Source of the DNA: Roseivirga sp.
GTDB lineage: Bacteria > Bacteroidota > Bacteroidia > Cytophagales > Cyclobacteriaceae
Length of the DNA: 64,000 bases
Reading direction: 5' to 3'
Assembly (NCBI GenBank): GCA_021404565.1
Contig: JAAWWF010000001.1
Span: forward strand, 186,001 to 250,000
Shown in pieces: positions 8,965-17,874 of the stretch. Within the stretch, counting starts at the first letter, position 1; the number at the start of each line of letters is the position of its first letter. The translations under genes and the position numbers were made by a program. The notes beneath the pieces are model-generated. The model had not been told where the DNA came from, ran no database searches, and saw only the letters and a program-made list of their open reading frames with translations.

Positions 8965-10308
8965 ATGGATTATTCATCTTTTAGCGAAGCTTATTTGGCT
9001 TTAGCAGATCCCATTAAAGAAGTAGGGACAACTGCAAATGAAGTAATCAAAGAGGCAGCTCCTACCAGCGAAGAGTTGGAACAAGCCATTGCCACTGGAT
9101 TATTTACGGCCAACAACATCTGGATGATGCTGGCCACCGCACTGGTATTCATCATGCACCTCGGGTTTGCCGGGGTCGAAGCAGGTTTTGGCCAGGCCAA
9201 AAACACTGTGAACATTTTATTTAAAAACCCCCTCACCCCTATCATCGGTATTCTTACCTTTTTCGTATGCGGTTTCGGCCTCATGTACCCTGGCTTTGAC
9301 ACTCCGGGTTGGTTTGACTTTGGGGGTTGGTTTCTGACACTTCCCGACAATGGTAACTCTGTTGCCTACGCAGATGGAGGCTATACATACTGGACCGACT
9401 TTTTGTTCCAGGCCATGTTTGCTGCTACTGCCGCTACTATTGTATCGGGAGCAGTTGCAGAACGCATCAAAATCACTTCATACCTGGTATTTACGCTGAT
9501 CTTTGTCGGCCTGGTTTATCCTATTGTAGGTAGCTGGAAATGGGGCGGTGGTGCCCTGGATGAAATGGGTTTTTATGATTTCGCAGGATCCACCCTCGTT
9601 CACTCTGTAGGTGGATGGGCCGCCCTGGCAGGTATCATTTTACTCGGCCCAAGAAAGGGTAAATTTTCAAAAGGCAAGACCAACGACCTACCGGGTTCCA
9701 ATGTATCACTGGCGGTAATTGGTGTTTTCCTACTCTGGTTAGGCTGGTTTGGATTCAATGGAGGTTCAGTGCTGTCCGGAGATCCGGCAAGCACTTCATT
9801 TGTGCTGCTTACTACCTCTCTGGCTGCCTGTGCCGGTGGACTTGGCGGAGGTTTAACAGCCTACCTGGTTAATAAAAGACTGGATCTGGGAATGGTGCTC
9901 AACGGTATCCTTGCCGGTCTCGTGGGCATTACGGCTGGTGCCGATGTGATCAATCCCGCTGCAGCTCTACTAGTAGGTGTTATTGCAGGTGTTCTCTGTG
10001 TTTTTGGTGCCCTGGCCCTTAACAAACTTAAGCTTGACGATGTAGTCGGTGCTATTCCTGTACACCTCGTATGTGGTGTTTGGGGCACCCTGGCAGTTGG
10101 TATCTTTTCTACCAACCCTGAGCACACGCTTTGGATTCAACTGAAAGGGGTTGCCATTTGTGGACTGGCGGCCTTTGTGGGAGCCTTCGCCATTTTCTTT
10201 GTCCTTAAAAAGTTATTCGGCATCAGAGTTTCCGAACAGCATGAGGTTGAAGGACTGGACAGTCATGAGCATGGCATGAGAGGATACACCATCGTATATG
10301 ACGAATAA
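8965..10308 (+). CDS. amt: Ammonium transporter (Amt/MEP/Rh family)
   Basis: The protein has 447 residues and about 11 hydrophobic helices, as in trimeric Amt channels of the inner membrane that carry ammonium for assimilation. The twin pore histidines are His213 (STLVHSVGGW) and His367 (AIPVHLVCGVWG), both in their usual contexts. An N-terminal extension of about 50 residues precedes the first helix and is longer than in E. coli AmtB. The C-terminal tail contains HEVEGLDSHEHGMRGY, the segment that in this family contacts PII proteins and gates the trimer. No glnK/PII gene is adjacent; instead a porin gene follows on the same strand, separated by a terminator-like hairpin. Regulation by nitrogen status is inferred. 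Confidence 0.96.
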   Translation: MDYSSFSEAYLALADPIKEVGTTANEVIKEAAPTSEELEQAIATGLFTANNIWMMLATALVFIMHLGFAGVEAGFGQAKNTVNILFKNPLTPIIGILTFFVCGFGLMYPGFDTPGWFDFGGWFLTLPDNGNSVAYADGGYTYWTDFLFQAMFAATAATIVSGAVAERIKITSYLVFTLIFVGLVYPIVGSWKWGGGALDEMGFYDFAGSTLVHSVGGWAALAGIILLGPRKGKFSKGKTNDLPGSNVSLAVIGVFLLWLGWFGFNGGSVLSGDPASTSFVLLTTSLAACAGGLGGGLTAYLVNKRLDLGMVLNGILAGLVGITAGADVINPAAALLVGVIAGVLCVFGALALNKLKLDDVVGAIPVHLVCGVWGTLAVGIFSTNPEHTLWIQLKGVAICGLAAFVGAFAIFFVLKKLFGIRVSEQHEVEGLDSHEHGMRGYTIVYDE

Positions 10309-10323
10309 TCAACACTCATAAAA

Positions 10324-10356
10324 AAAACAGCAGCAGAGTTTCTCTACTGCTGTTTT
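10324..10356 (+). terminator. Terminator-like hairpin after amt
   Basis: AAAACAGCAGCAGAG (10324-10338) pairs with CTCTACTGCTGTTTT (10342-10356) with one mismatch and a 3-nt loop, 15 bp after the amt stop codon. The T run is short (four), so it may be a partial terminator or attenuator that sets the amt:porin ratio. Confidence 0.65.
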
Positions 10357-10357
10357 G

Positions 10358-10408
10358 AAACCCGGTCTGAACAGGACTCCTACCTCCTGCACAGACCTGA
10401 ATGGGTTT
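10358..10408 (+). other. Second intercistronic RNA hairpin (17 bp in three stacked helices)
   Basis: AAACCC (10358-10363) pairs with GGGTTT (10403-10408), GGTCTG (10364-10369) with CAGACC (10392-10397), and CAGGA with TCCTG inside, leaving an 8-nt loop, one 5-nt bulge and a small internal loop. It directly follows the amt hairpin and precedes the porin gene by 37 bp. There is no T tract, so termination is unlikely; a processing or stability element for the porin mRNA is possible. Confidence 0.5.
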
Positions 10409-10445
10409 CTTAGTTAAATCATCTTTAACCTGATTTCAAATTAAA

Positions 10446-11477
10446 ATGAAAAACATAAAATACCTATTAACACTATTGATCTGTGCCGGTCTTACGAGCA
10501 CCGGATTCGCACAAGAAGAAGAAAAAGAAGAAAGCCCTTTCAGCCTTTCAGGCAGCATAGACACCTACTTCAGGGCCAACCTGAACTCTGGTAACGTACC
10601 GGGTGACGGCTCCACCCTGGCTCCCGGAACATCATTTGCCAACCTCCCTGGATTTTCCCTGGGGATGGTCAATGTGATTGGTACTTACCAAAAGGATAAA
10701 GTTGGTGTCGTAGCCGACCTGGTATTTGGGCCACGTGGCCAGGAAGCGGTATTTGGTTCAATTACCAACTCAAATATCATCAATCAGCTTTACGTCTACT
10801 ATAACGTCTCAGACAAGGTGACCTTGACACTTGGTAACTTCAATACGTTTCTTGGCTATGAGGTAATTTCACCAGCAGGCAATTTCAACTACTCCACTTC
10901 CTACATGTTCTCTTATGGCCCGTTCAGTCACACAGGCTTTAAGGCAGACTTCGATCTGGGTGGCGGTTTTTCACTGATGACAGGCCTGTTCAACCCAACC
11001 GATGCCACTGAGTTTAACCCAACGGGTTCTTACGTAGGAGGCCTACAACTGGGATACGCAACTGACAAGTCATCCATTTATCTAAACTCAATTATCAGCG
11101 ATGGTTTCACCCAGTTCGATATTACAGCAGGCACTAATGTGAGTGATGCTGTATACCTGGGACTAAACGCCACGACAGCCTCTGACAATTTCACCGGTGT
11201 AGCCGCTTATTTTCAGGTAGCTACCTCAGATGCTCTTACATTGGGACTCAGAGGAGAGTACTTCGGTGACGATGGTGTGGGCGTAATAGACCTTGACGAA
11301 AGTGTGTTTGACCTTACATTTTCAGCCAACTATTCTGTGGGTAATCTTACTTTGATTCCCGAAATCAGGGTAGACACACTGTCTTACGATGGTTTTGCCA
11401 CTGATGGTGCCAATCCCGGCACTATGAGCAGCAAGTCGCTGTCATCCTTTTTGCTGGCAGCCGTCTTTTCATTTTAG
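10446..11477 (+). CDS. Outer-membrane beta-barrel porin, BBP2/OmpL-like
   Basis: This 343-residue protein has a signal peptide (MKNIKYLLTLLICAGLTSTGFA), an acidic start to the mature chain (EEEKEESPF), and then alternating amphipathic strands typical of a barrel (LSGSIDTYFRANL, GVVADLVFGPRG, NQLYVYYNVSDKVTLTLGNF), ending with an aromatic residue as barrels do (LLAAVFSF). The pattern GPRGQEA followed by a GNFNTFLGYE-type strand resembles the putative beta-barrel porin-2 family. It probably lets small solutes cross the outer membrane. Its position behind amt suggests a role in ammonium or small-nitrogen uptake, which is inference from context. Confidence 0.82.
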   Translation: MKNIKYLLTLLICAGLTSTGFAQEEEKEESPFSLSGSIDTYFRANLNSGNVPGDGSTLAPGTSFANLPGFSLGMVNVIGTYQKDKVGVVADLVFGPRGQEAVFGSITNSNIINQLYVYYNVSDKVTLTLGNFNTFLGYEVISPAGNFNYSTSYMFSYGPFSHTGFKADFDLGGGFSLMTGLFNPTDATEFNPTGSYVGGLQLGYATDKSSIYLNSIISDGFTQFDITAGTNVSDAVYLGLNATTASDNFTGVAAYFQVATSDALTLGLRGEYFGDDGVGVIDLDESVFDLTFSANYSVGNLTLIPEIRVDTLSYDGFATDGANPGTMSSKSLSSFLLAAVFSF

Positions 11478-11602
11478 ACAAAACTAAATACCATACCCGG
11501 CCATGGCCTGCTGAGAAAACGCCATGACCGGCTTCAAGATAATTCAGTGGGAGTTGATGACCCTCTCCTGCTGTTTTAGTTCGATTCTCAGAACAATTAC
11601 TG

Positions 11603-11636
11603 GAGACTGTCTCGGGGTGAGGCAGTCTCTTTTTTT
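11603..11636 (+). terminator. Intrinsic terminator after the porin gene
   Basis: GAGACTG (11603-11609) pairs with CAGTCTC (11623-11629), followed by seven T residues. It is 125 bp after the porin stop codon and 50 bp before the next gene. Confidence 0.85.
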
Positions 11637-11686
11637 ATTAAGGTTATGTTCGTTCTTCTCCTGCCCTGTTGTAGCTTTAGCGCCTA

Positions 11687-13537
11687 ATGAACTACCTATC
11701 TGTAGAAAATCTCTCAAAGACTTTCGGAGACCGCACTATTCTGGACAGTATTTCCTTCGGACTCACCCAGGGTCAAAAAGTAGCCCTTGTGGGTGTAAAC
11801 GGGTCCGGCAAATCAACTTTGCTCAAAATACTCACCGGCATTAGCGGTCCGGATAAGGGCGAAGTGGTCTTTCGAAATGATATTGTGGTGCGACATCTGC
11901 TGCAAAACCCCGAATTTGAGGCAGGCCAGACCGTACTGGATGCAGTATATGATGCAGATGATCCTGCCCATAAGCTTTTACTCGATTATGAGAAGGCATT
12001 GCTCAGCGGAAGTGCCAATCTTACAGAAATCATTGAAAAAATAGATTCCGCAGGTGCCTGGGACCTTGAAAGCCAGGCAAAGCAGATCCTGGGAAAGCTG
12101 GGACTGCATGAGCTCAATCAGGAAGTGACCAACCTTTCCGGAGGGCAGCAAAAGCGGATAGCCCTGGCCAGGGTGTTGATTCAGAAGCCTGACTTGCTCA
12201 TACTGGATGAGCCCACCAATCACCTGGACATCGAAACCATTGAGTGGCTTGAAAGCTACCTGAGCCTGGCTAATATGGCCCTGATTCTGGTTACCCACGA
12301 CCGCTACTTCCTGGAAAAGGTGACCAACGAAATCATTGAGCTGGATCATGGAAAACTGCACTACTATAAGGGTGATTACGGATTCTTTTTAGAAAAAAAG
12401 GCTGAAAGACATGAGTCAGAAAGCAGTTCGATTGATAAGGCTAAAAACCTGTATCGAAAAGAGCTGGACTGGATCAGAAGACAGCCCAAAGCCCGGGGCA
12501 CAAAGGCCAAGTACCGTGTAGATGCTTTTCAGGACACCAAGTCAAAGGCCTTTAGCGGTCAGGCGGCACAGGACCTGACACTGAAAGCACAGGCTTCCCG
12601 CCAGGGTAAGAAAGTATTGGAGATTGAGGATTTAGGTCATGGCTTTGGAGAAAAATCGCTTTTCTCTGGCTTCGACTATGTATTTCCCCGAAAAGACAGG
12701 GTGGGCATCGTAGGAGCCAACGGTACTGGAAAAACTACTTTTATCAGACTCCTCCTGGGTGAACTTGCCCCCAATGCCGGAGAAGTGGTACAGGGGCAAA
12801 CCACTAAATTCGGCTATTACCGACAGATGGAATTAGGTTTTGATGACAGTCAGACCATTATTGAATTTGCCAAAGCCATTGCCGAGGTGGTGGAGGTAGG
12901 TAAGGGAAAGACCATTCCCGTATCTCAATTCCTTACCCGGTTTCTCTTCCCCCCTGATGTACAATACAAACCTATCGGCAAGCTCAGCGGTGGTGAAAAG
13001 AGACGCCTGCAGCTGTTGCAGATATTAATTCAAAGTCCCAACTTCCTGGTGCTTGATGAGCCTACCAACGACCTGGACCTGATCACGCTTAATACCCTGG
13101 AAGCCTATCTGGAGTCATTTGAAGGCTGCCTGATCCTGGTATCGCACGACCGTTACTTTATGGATAAGCTGGTCGATCACCTCTTTGTATTCGATGGCAA
13201 TGGAGATATAAGCGATTTCCCCGGCAACTATACCGACTTCCGACAAAAACAAACTGAGGAAAAAGCAACTGCCCCTAAATCCGAGGAGGTCAAAAAAACC
13301 GTAGCTAAGGAACAAAAAGAGAAGAAAAAGCTTTCTTTTAAAGAGAAGCGAGAGTTTGACGAGTTGGAAACCAACATCCCGAAGCTTGAAGAAGAGAAAG
13401 CCGGATTGATTGAACAACTCAACAAGTCCCAGCGAGACCATGAAGAGCTTATGGAACTCTCTGGCAAGATTGAAAAAATCACCTCTCAGTTGGACGAGAT
13501 GGAAATGCGTTGGCTTGAGCTTTCAGAGTATCTTTAG
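11687..13537 (+). CDS. uup: ABC-F family ATPase, Uup-like
   Basis: The 616-residue protein has two soluble ATPase domains and no membrane segments. The first has Walker A GVNGSGKST (36-44), signature LSGGQ (150-154) and Walker B LLILDEPTNHLD. The inter-domain linker holds RRQPKARGTKAKYR, as in Uup. The second has Walker A GANGTGKTT, signature LSGGEKRR and FLVLDEPTNDLD. The C-terminus (about 525-616) is a Lys/Glu-rich coiled coil, the mark of Uup within ABC-F. ABC-F proteins act on the ribosome, and Uup has also been linked to DNA branch handling. It is therefore not the missing ATPase for the permeases in this window. The start ATG gives the expected MNYLSVENLSKTF opening. Confidence 0.93.
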   Translation: MNYLSVENLSKTFGDRTILDSISFGLTQGQKVALVGVNGSGKSTLLKILTGISGPDKGEVVFRNDIVVRHLLQNPEFEAGQTVLDAVYDADDPAHKLLLDYEKALLSGSANLTEIIEKIDSAGAWDLESQAKQILGKLGLHELNQEVTNLSGGQQKRIALARVLIQKPDLLILDEPTNHLDIETIEWLESYLSLANMALILVTHDRYFLEKVTNEIIELDHGKLHYYKGDYGFFLEKKAERHESESSSIDKAKNLYRKELDWIRRQPKARGTKAKYRVDAFQDTKSKAFSGQAAQDLTLKAQASRQGKKVLEIEDLGHGFGEKSLFSGFDYVFPRKDRVGIVGANGTGKTTFIRLLLGELAPNAGEVVQGQTTKFGYYRQMELGFDDSQTIIEFAKAIAEVVEVGKGKTIPVSQFLTRFLFPPDVQYKPIGKLSGGEKRRLQLLQILIQSPNFLVLDEPTNDLDLITLNTLEAYLESFEGCLILVSHDRYFMDKLVDHLFVFDGNGDISDFPGNYTDFRQKQTEEKATAPKSEEVKKTVAKEQKEKKKLSFKEKREFDELETNIPKLEEEKAGLIEQLNKSQRDHEELMELSGKIEKITSQLDEMEMRWLELSEYL

Positions 13538-13605
13538 TTACTGAAGCACAAATTGAAAGCAGCCATATTGCGGCTCAATTCAGAAGAAAGACAGACAAGT
13601 AGCGT

Positions 13606-14532
13606 ATGGCATCAATCGAATTAGTAAACGATCATCTTTGTATAGAGTCAAAACCAGGGCAAACCATTCTTGACGCAGCCCTGGAACATGGTATCAACCA
13701 CGTCCATGCCTGCGGAGGTCACGCCTTCTGCTCTACCTGCAGGGTGCGCATTGAAGATGGTCTTGAGAACCTGAACGCGAAAAATGAGGCTGAAACCAAG
13801 CTGGCCAGCAAACTGGGATTACCGGAAGAAATCAGACTGGCCTGCCAAAGCACGCCAACCGGAAAAGTAGCCGCAAGAAGGCTGGTACTGGACAAGGTAG
13901 ATGAAGACGTGATCATGCAATATGGAGGTTCGAAAGAGCCCCGAAGTCTGGGTGAAGAAAAAGAAGCCTCGGTACTCTTTGTTGACATTGCCGACTATAC
14001 CGCCTTTACCGAAAAAACTCCTGCCTATGATGTGGTACATGTACTCAACCGCTATTTCTTTATAGCGGGCAACATTATCAAGAAGTATAACGGACGCATC
14101 ATTGACTACTATGGTGACGGCTTCCTTGCCATTTTCGGTTTAGATGATGACCCGAACCATGCTGGTAACCTGATCAAGGCAGGTTTTGCCCTGCAGGATG
14201 CCATCGATGAGTTTGACCGCGATATCCACTCGCTGGTTGACAGAGATTTCAAGATCAGGTTAGGCGCTCATACCGGCAATGTGATCTGGGGCACCATAGG
14301 CATCGAGGGCATGGAAAAAGAAGCGGCTATTGGTGATACCGTCAACTTTGCCAGCCGCATTGAGCAGGCCAACAAAGACCTCAATACCAAATTTCTTATC
14401 TCTGAAGCCCTCTTTAAGAAATTCGAAAAGTGGTGTACTGTGAGCGGAGCTTTCGAAATTAAAGCCAAAGGCAAAGAAGGGACTCATAAAGTTTATGCCC
14501 TCGACCGCATGATGGCTCCCATGCCGGGTTAG
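13606..14532 (+). CDS. 2Fe-2S ferredoxin fused to a class III nucleotidyl cyclase
   Basis: The first ~90 of 308 residues form a plant-type ferredoxin with ligands Cys36, Cys42, Cys45 and Cys80 (CGGHAFCSTC, then LACQS). Residues about 120-300 are a class III cyclase domain with both metal aspartates, Asp127 (LFVDIADYT) and Asp171 (YYGDGFLAIF), and the Asn/Arg pair that stabilises the transition state (TVNFASRIEQ). The two residues that select adenine in typical adenylyl cyclases, Lys and Thr/Asp, appear here as Asp (in IIDYYGD) and Ala (in EAAIGDT), so the nucleotide used is uncertain. The protein is probably a cytosolic redox-sensitive cyclase. It follows uup by 68 bp on the same strand. I see no effector gene beside it. 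Confidence 0.9.
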   Translation: MASIELVNDHLCIESKPGQTILDAALEHGINHVHACGGHAFCSTCRVRIEDGLENLNAKNEAETKLASKLGLPEEIRLACQSTPTGKVAARRLVLDKVDEDVIMQYGGSKEPRSLGEEKEASVLFVDIADYTAFTEKTPAYDVVHVLNRYFFIAGNIIKKYNGRIIDYYGDGFLAIFGLDDDPNHAGNLIKAGFALQDAIDEFDRDIHSLVDRDFKIRLGAHTGNVIWGTIGIEGMEKEAAIGDTVNFASRIEQANKDLNTKFLISEALFKKFEKWCTVSGAFEIKAKGKEGTHKVYALDRMMAPMPG

Positions 14533-14654
14533 TGAGATAACTGGTTAATCTGGGGAATCGTACTTCAAAAATGCAGTGCCGGCTTTCAGACCAACACATA
14601 AAATGACCTTCACCCCAGATGCGTTGAGCTCGTAACTAAATCTATCGTTCTTAC

Positions 14655-14885
14655 GTGAATATATGTATGGGTACTACCTTCTGGACCGTAATGATTTCAC
14701 TGCTACTGGTAGCCCATGCCTTTTTGTTTATCGACTATTACCGAACCCGGAGAACCCGTTTAAGCAAGCAACAAATTCCACTGATCAGCACACTGCTTAT
14801 AGGTCCGCTTTTCTATTTCATCCTGACGAATCATCAGCTAAAAAAGAGAAAAACCTTTATGAAAGGGAAGCGCAGATTCTCCTGA
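14655..14885 (+). CDS. Small two-helix membrane protein
   Basis: This 76-residue frame starts with GTG (14655) or, giving 72 residues, with ATG at 14667. It has two hydrophobic helices (about 9-27 and 42-59) joined by a basic loop (YYRTRRTRLSKQQ), and a very basic tail (HQLKKRKTFMKGKRRF). The second helix, LLIGPLFYFIL followed by a basic end, resembles the short N-terminal membrane segment found in phospholipase-D-nuclease-like proteins, but no catalytic domain follows. It ends 18 bp before the esterase gene, so the two are probably cotranscribed. The function is unknown. Confidence 0.6.
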   Translation: MNICMGTTFWTVMISLLLVAHAFLFIDYYRTRRTRLSKQQIPLISTLLIGPLFYFILTNHQLKKRKTFMKGKRRFS

Positions 14886-14903
14886 AAAAATCCGACCCAA
14901 CTT

Positions 14904-15731
14904 ATGTACATCAGAATCTCTGACAGAGCGTTGACCTGGTGTCTCCTGGCGCTGTTTATGATTGGCTTAAACTCGCAGGCTCAGGAAAAATCAGTGCGAT
15001 TGGCCAATACCCGGCAGTTTACCCTCCACTCAACTGCGGTGAATGATGATTTTGAAATCATGGTGGGCCTGCCCTTTGGCTATGCACAATCAAACACTCG
15101 CTATAAGGTACTTTATGTACTCGATGCCAATGTCACCTTCGGCATGGTGAACGATATTCAGACCCTCATGTCATTTGAACCTGAACACCCTGCTTTGATC
15201 GTTGTAGGTATTGGCTATAAAGACTTTGGCAATTGGATTCAGAAAAGATCCCGAGATTATATGCCCTCCACTGCCGGTAAGGCTCCTGGATCAGGAGGAA
15301 CAGACAAGTTCCTCAGCTTTCTGGAAAATCAGCTTATTCCGGAGGTCGATAAGAAATTCAAAACCAATGGAAGTAATCTTATCTATGGTCACTCTACCGC
15401 AGGCCTCTTTGGGCTCTATTCACTCTTTACCAGGCCTGCCTTATTCGAGGGCTATATCATCACCAGCCCCTCTGTAGATGAGGATAATGGATTTTCCCAC
15501 AACCTGTTTAAATCTCCTTCCGGTTCAACCGAACCGGCAAGAGTGTTTATCTCATACGGCAACCGCGAAAAAGCCTCTTTCCAGTCAGCCTATAAAAGCT
15601 TTCTTGAGGTCTTTAAAGCATGGAAAGGTGAGAAAATGACACTGCAATCTCAAGAACTGGATGCTTCGCATATGAGTAGTATGGCTCCCGCCTTTGTGAA
15701 AGGGCTGGAGTTTGTCATTAAGGATAAGTGA
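14904..15731 (+). CDS. Exported alpha/beta hydrolase, putative esterase (IroE/Fes-like)
   Basis: The 275-residue protein has a signal peptide (about 8-27, ending NSQAQEK) and the fold pattern of the putative-esterase family (PF00756): KVLYVLDANVTFG near 70, LIVVGIGY near 99, the nucleophile elbow YGHSTAGLFG near residue 165 with Ser in G-H-S-T-A-G, and a catalytic His probably in DASHMS near 253. Relatives cleave ferric siderophore esters or act as carbohydrate esterases. The mature enzyme should be periplasmic or surface-bound. The gene starts 18 bp after the small membrane protein gene. Confidence 0.87.
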   Translation: MYIRISDRALTWCLLALFMIGLNSQAQEKSVRLANTRQFTLHSTAVNDDFEIMVGLPFGYAQSNTRYKVLYVLDANVTFGMVNDIQTLMSFEPEHPALIVVGIGYKDFGNWIQKRSRDYMPSTAGKAPGSGGTDKFLSFLENQLIPEVDKKFKTNGSNLIYGHSTAGLFGLYSLFTRPALFEGYIITSPSVDEDNGFSHNLFKSPSGSTEPARVFISYGNREKASFQSAYKSFLEVFKAWKGEKMTLQSQELDASHMSSMAPAFVKGLEFVIKDK

Positions 15732-16088
15732 TTTTTGACAGGGTTTAGCTGTTAGCCAGTTGACATAGGACACACATGATAACTGGTAACCAATTCCACT
15801 GTAATAAAACCAGAGAAGCCTCTTCCTTCTGACCAGCGGTACTGACGGGAAATCTGCCTTATAACTATTAACTCGTATGAGATGGCACTACTCTCCAACC
15901 TGCGTCTCAAACTGAAATACCAACCTACTCAAAAGTACCGCCACCACTACCCTACTAAATACATAGAGAAAACAGACAACCTTTCTGAATCAAAATCGTG
16001 AGCCATTCTATACTCACAGCAATGACGAGTAGCTGACTTTATTATCAAAAGGCATGAACTCTTTAATCTGACAGAGACTTAAAGCACT
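15732..16088. other. Gene-free spacer between the esterase gene and cysE
   Basis: This 357-bp stretch has no open frame with protein-like composition. GTTAGCCAGTT (15751-15761) pairs with AACTGGTAAC (15781-15790) with a one-base bulge; it lies 20 bp after the esterase stop and lacks a T tract. A cysE promoter is expected in the last 100 bp but I found no convincing match. Confidence 0.5.
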
Positions 16089-16925
16089 ATGGATCGCGAT
16101 TTCATCAATTCGTTGTATGTACGACAGCAGGCTTGCCCCAACTGCCCTTCGCCTGAAGCGGTGGTCAACTGGTTCAATGAATTGCTGGGTACCATCTTTC
16201 CCGATTTCACAAAGCAGCAGTTCAACTCTCAAAAGGAGTTTGAGCTCCATTTCGAAAAACTCAGGTTGCAGTTGGAGCAGATTCTTTCCAGGAATCCCCT
16301 GAAATCAGAAAGAGACTCCAATGAAATAGCCGACAGTTTCTTTCATTCATTGCCCCTGACTCATCAAAAGCTGGAACAGGATTTGACGGCTCTTTTTGAA
16401 GGTGATCCGGCAGCAAAAAGCAGAACAGAGGTAATTCGTACCTATCCCGGCTTCGTAGCCATTGCTGCACATCGTATTGCTCACGAGTTGCAGCTGTTGG
16501 GTGTTCACCTTATTCCACGGATGATCTCAGAACATGCCCATAGTAAGACCGGTATTGACATACACCCGGCTGCTACCATCGGTAATTTCTTTTGCATTGA
16601 CCATGGCACCGGGGTTGTAATTGGGGAAACCACGGTGATTGGAGATCATGTCAAAATATACCAGGGAGTTACCCTGGGGGCACTTAGCGTTGATAAAAAG
16701 GATGCCAAAACCAAGCGTCATCCTACCATAGGTGACAATGCGGTAATCTATGCCGGGGCTACCATATTAGGTGGCAAAACCGATATAGGACATGACTCTG
16801 TTGTGGGAGGTAATGTATGGCTCACACGCAGCATTTCTCCCTTCTCAAAGGTTTACTATCAGGCCCAAATGAATGGTACAGATGGCAGTACCGATACAAT
16901 TGTTTTTAAAGGTGAAATGGCATAA
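16089..16925 (+). CDS. cysE: Serine O-acetyltransferase
   Basis: The 278-residue enzyme transfers acetyl from acetyl-CoA to L-serine, the first step of cysteine synthesis. The N-terminal half is helical; the C-terminal half (about 150-265) is a left-handed beta-helix of hexapeptide repeats containing GIDIHPAATIGNFFCIDHG and GVVIGETTVIGDHVKIYQG, with the family's catalytic His and Asp in these segments. After the helix comes KDAKTKRHPTIGD, the substrate loop. The N-terminal helical domain is long, as in the EpsC/SAT variants of Bacteroidota. cysM follows 70 bp downstream on the same strand, so the pair makes cysteine in two steps. Confidence 0.95.
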   Translation: MDRDFINSLYVRQQACPNCPSPEAVVNWFNELLGTIFPDFTKQQFNSQKEFELHFEKLRLQLEQILSRNPLKSERDSNEIADSFFHSLPLTHQKLEQDLTALFEGDPAAKSRTEVIRTYPGFVAIAAHRIAHELQLLGVHLIPRMISEHAHSKTGIDIHPAATIGNFFCIDHGTGVVIGETTVIGDHVKIYQGVTLGALSVDKKDAKTKRHPTIGDNAVIYAGATILGGKTDIGHDSVVGGNVWLTRSISPFSKVYYQAQMNGTDGSTDTIVFKGEMA

Positions 16926-16995
16926 CATTAGCTGGTTGATTAGTAATCAGGAAATCATACAACAGTCCATTTGTACTGCCCCCTAAGATAGCAAC

Positions 16996-17874
16996 ATGAA
17001 ATTAGAGGAATTAATAGGAAACACGCCCCTGGTAGAGTGGCAGCACATACCCACCAATCCCAAAGTGAAAATCTACGGTAAGCTGGAGGGCAATAACCCC
17101 GGAGGTTCCGTAAAGGACCGTGCCGCCTATGGCATGATCAAAGGTGCGCTGGATCGTGGTGATATCAGTACCGGAGACAAATTGGTGGAAGCCACCAGTG
17201 GCAATACCGGTATTGCCCTGGCCATGATTGCTCAGCTTATGGGCCTGGATATGACCCTGATTATGCCAGATAACTCCACCCGTGAGCGTGTGCTGAGCAT
17301 GGAGGCTTATGGAGCAAAAGTGATCCTCACCCCTGCTAAACAGACTATTGAATATTCTCGTACGCTGGCAGATGAAATGGCAGCCAATGAAGGCTATCAT
17401 TTACTCAATCAGTTTGGTAATGCCGATAATTACGGACAGCACTATCGGAGTACCGGGCCTGAGATCTGGAAAGACACTGACGGTCAGATCACTCACTTTG
17501 TATCGGCAATGGGCACTACAGGCACTATTATGGGGGTATCGCGCTACCTCAAAGAACAAAATCTTGAGATACAGATTGTAGGTACCCAACCGACTGATGG
17601 CAGTAGCATTCCCGGTATCCGAAGATGGAGCCCCGAGTTTTTACCTAAAATCTTTGAGCCAGAGCGAGTGGATCGTGTGATTGACGTAAGCCAGGAGGAA
17701 GCCACCAATATGACCAGACGTATGGCCAAAGAAGAAGGCATTCTGGCCGGTATGAGCTCCGGTGGTGCTTTGGCCGCGGCTATGAAACTGGCCTCGGAAA
17801 TCGATGAAGGTATCATCGTCCATATCGTCTGCGATCGTGGAGACCGATATTTGAGCAGCGATTTATTTGGGTGA
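16996..17874 (+). CDS. cysM: Cysteine synthase B (O-acetylserine sulfhydrylase)
   Basis: The 292-residue PLP enzyme replaces the acetyl group of O-acetylserine with sulfide or thiosulfate. The PLP lysine is Lys40 in GGSVKDRAAY, the substrate loop is EATSGNTGIALA near 65-75, and the phosphate-binding loop is AMGTTGTIMGV near residue 170. The ending RGDRYLSSDLF is typical of the family. Its length and the NPGGSVKDR context fit CysM rather than the longer CysK. It is cytoplasmic, probably a PLP dimer. It uses the product of the cysE gene directly upstream. Confidence 0.94.
   Translation: MKLEELIGNTPLVEWQHIPTNPKVKIYGKLEGNNPGGSVKDRAAYGMIKGALDRGDISTGDKLVEATSGNTGIALAMIAQLMGLDMTLIMPDNSTRERVLSMEAYGAKVILTPAKQTIEYSRTLADEMAANEGYHLLNQFGNADNYGQHYRSTGPEIWKDTDGQITHFVSAMGTTGTIMGVSRYLKEQNLEIQIVGTQPTDGSSIPGIRRWSPEFLPKIFEPERVDRVIDVSQEEATNMTRRMAKEEGILAGMSSGGALAAAMKLASEIDEGIIVHIVCDRGDRYLSSDLFG

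Noticed and set aside
11687-13537. ABC ATPase as possible motor for the permeases
   Set aside because: It is a soluble ABC-F protein with two ATPase domains and a Uup coiled-coil tail, a group that works on ribosomes, not with FtsX-type permeases.
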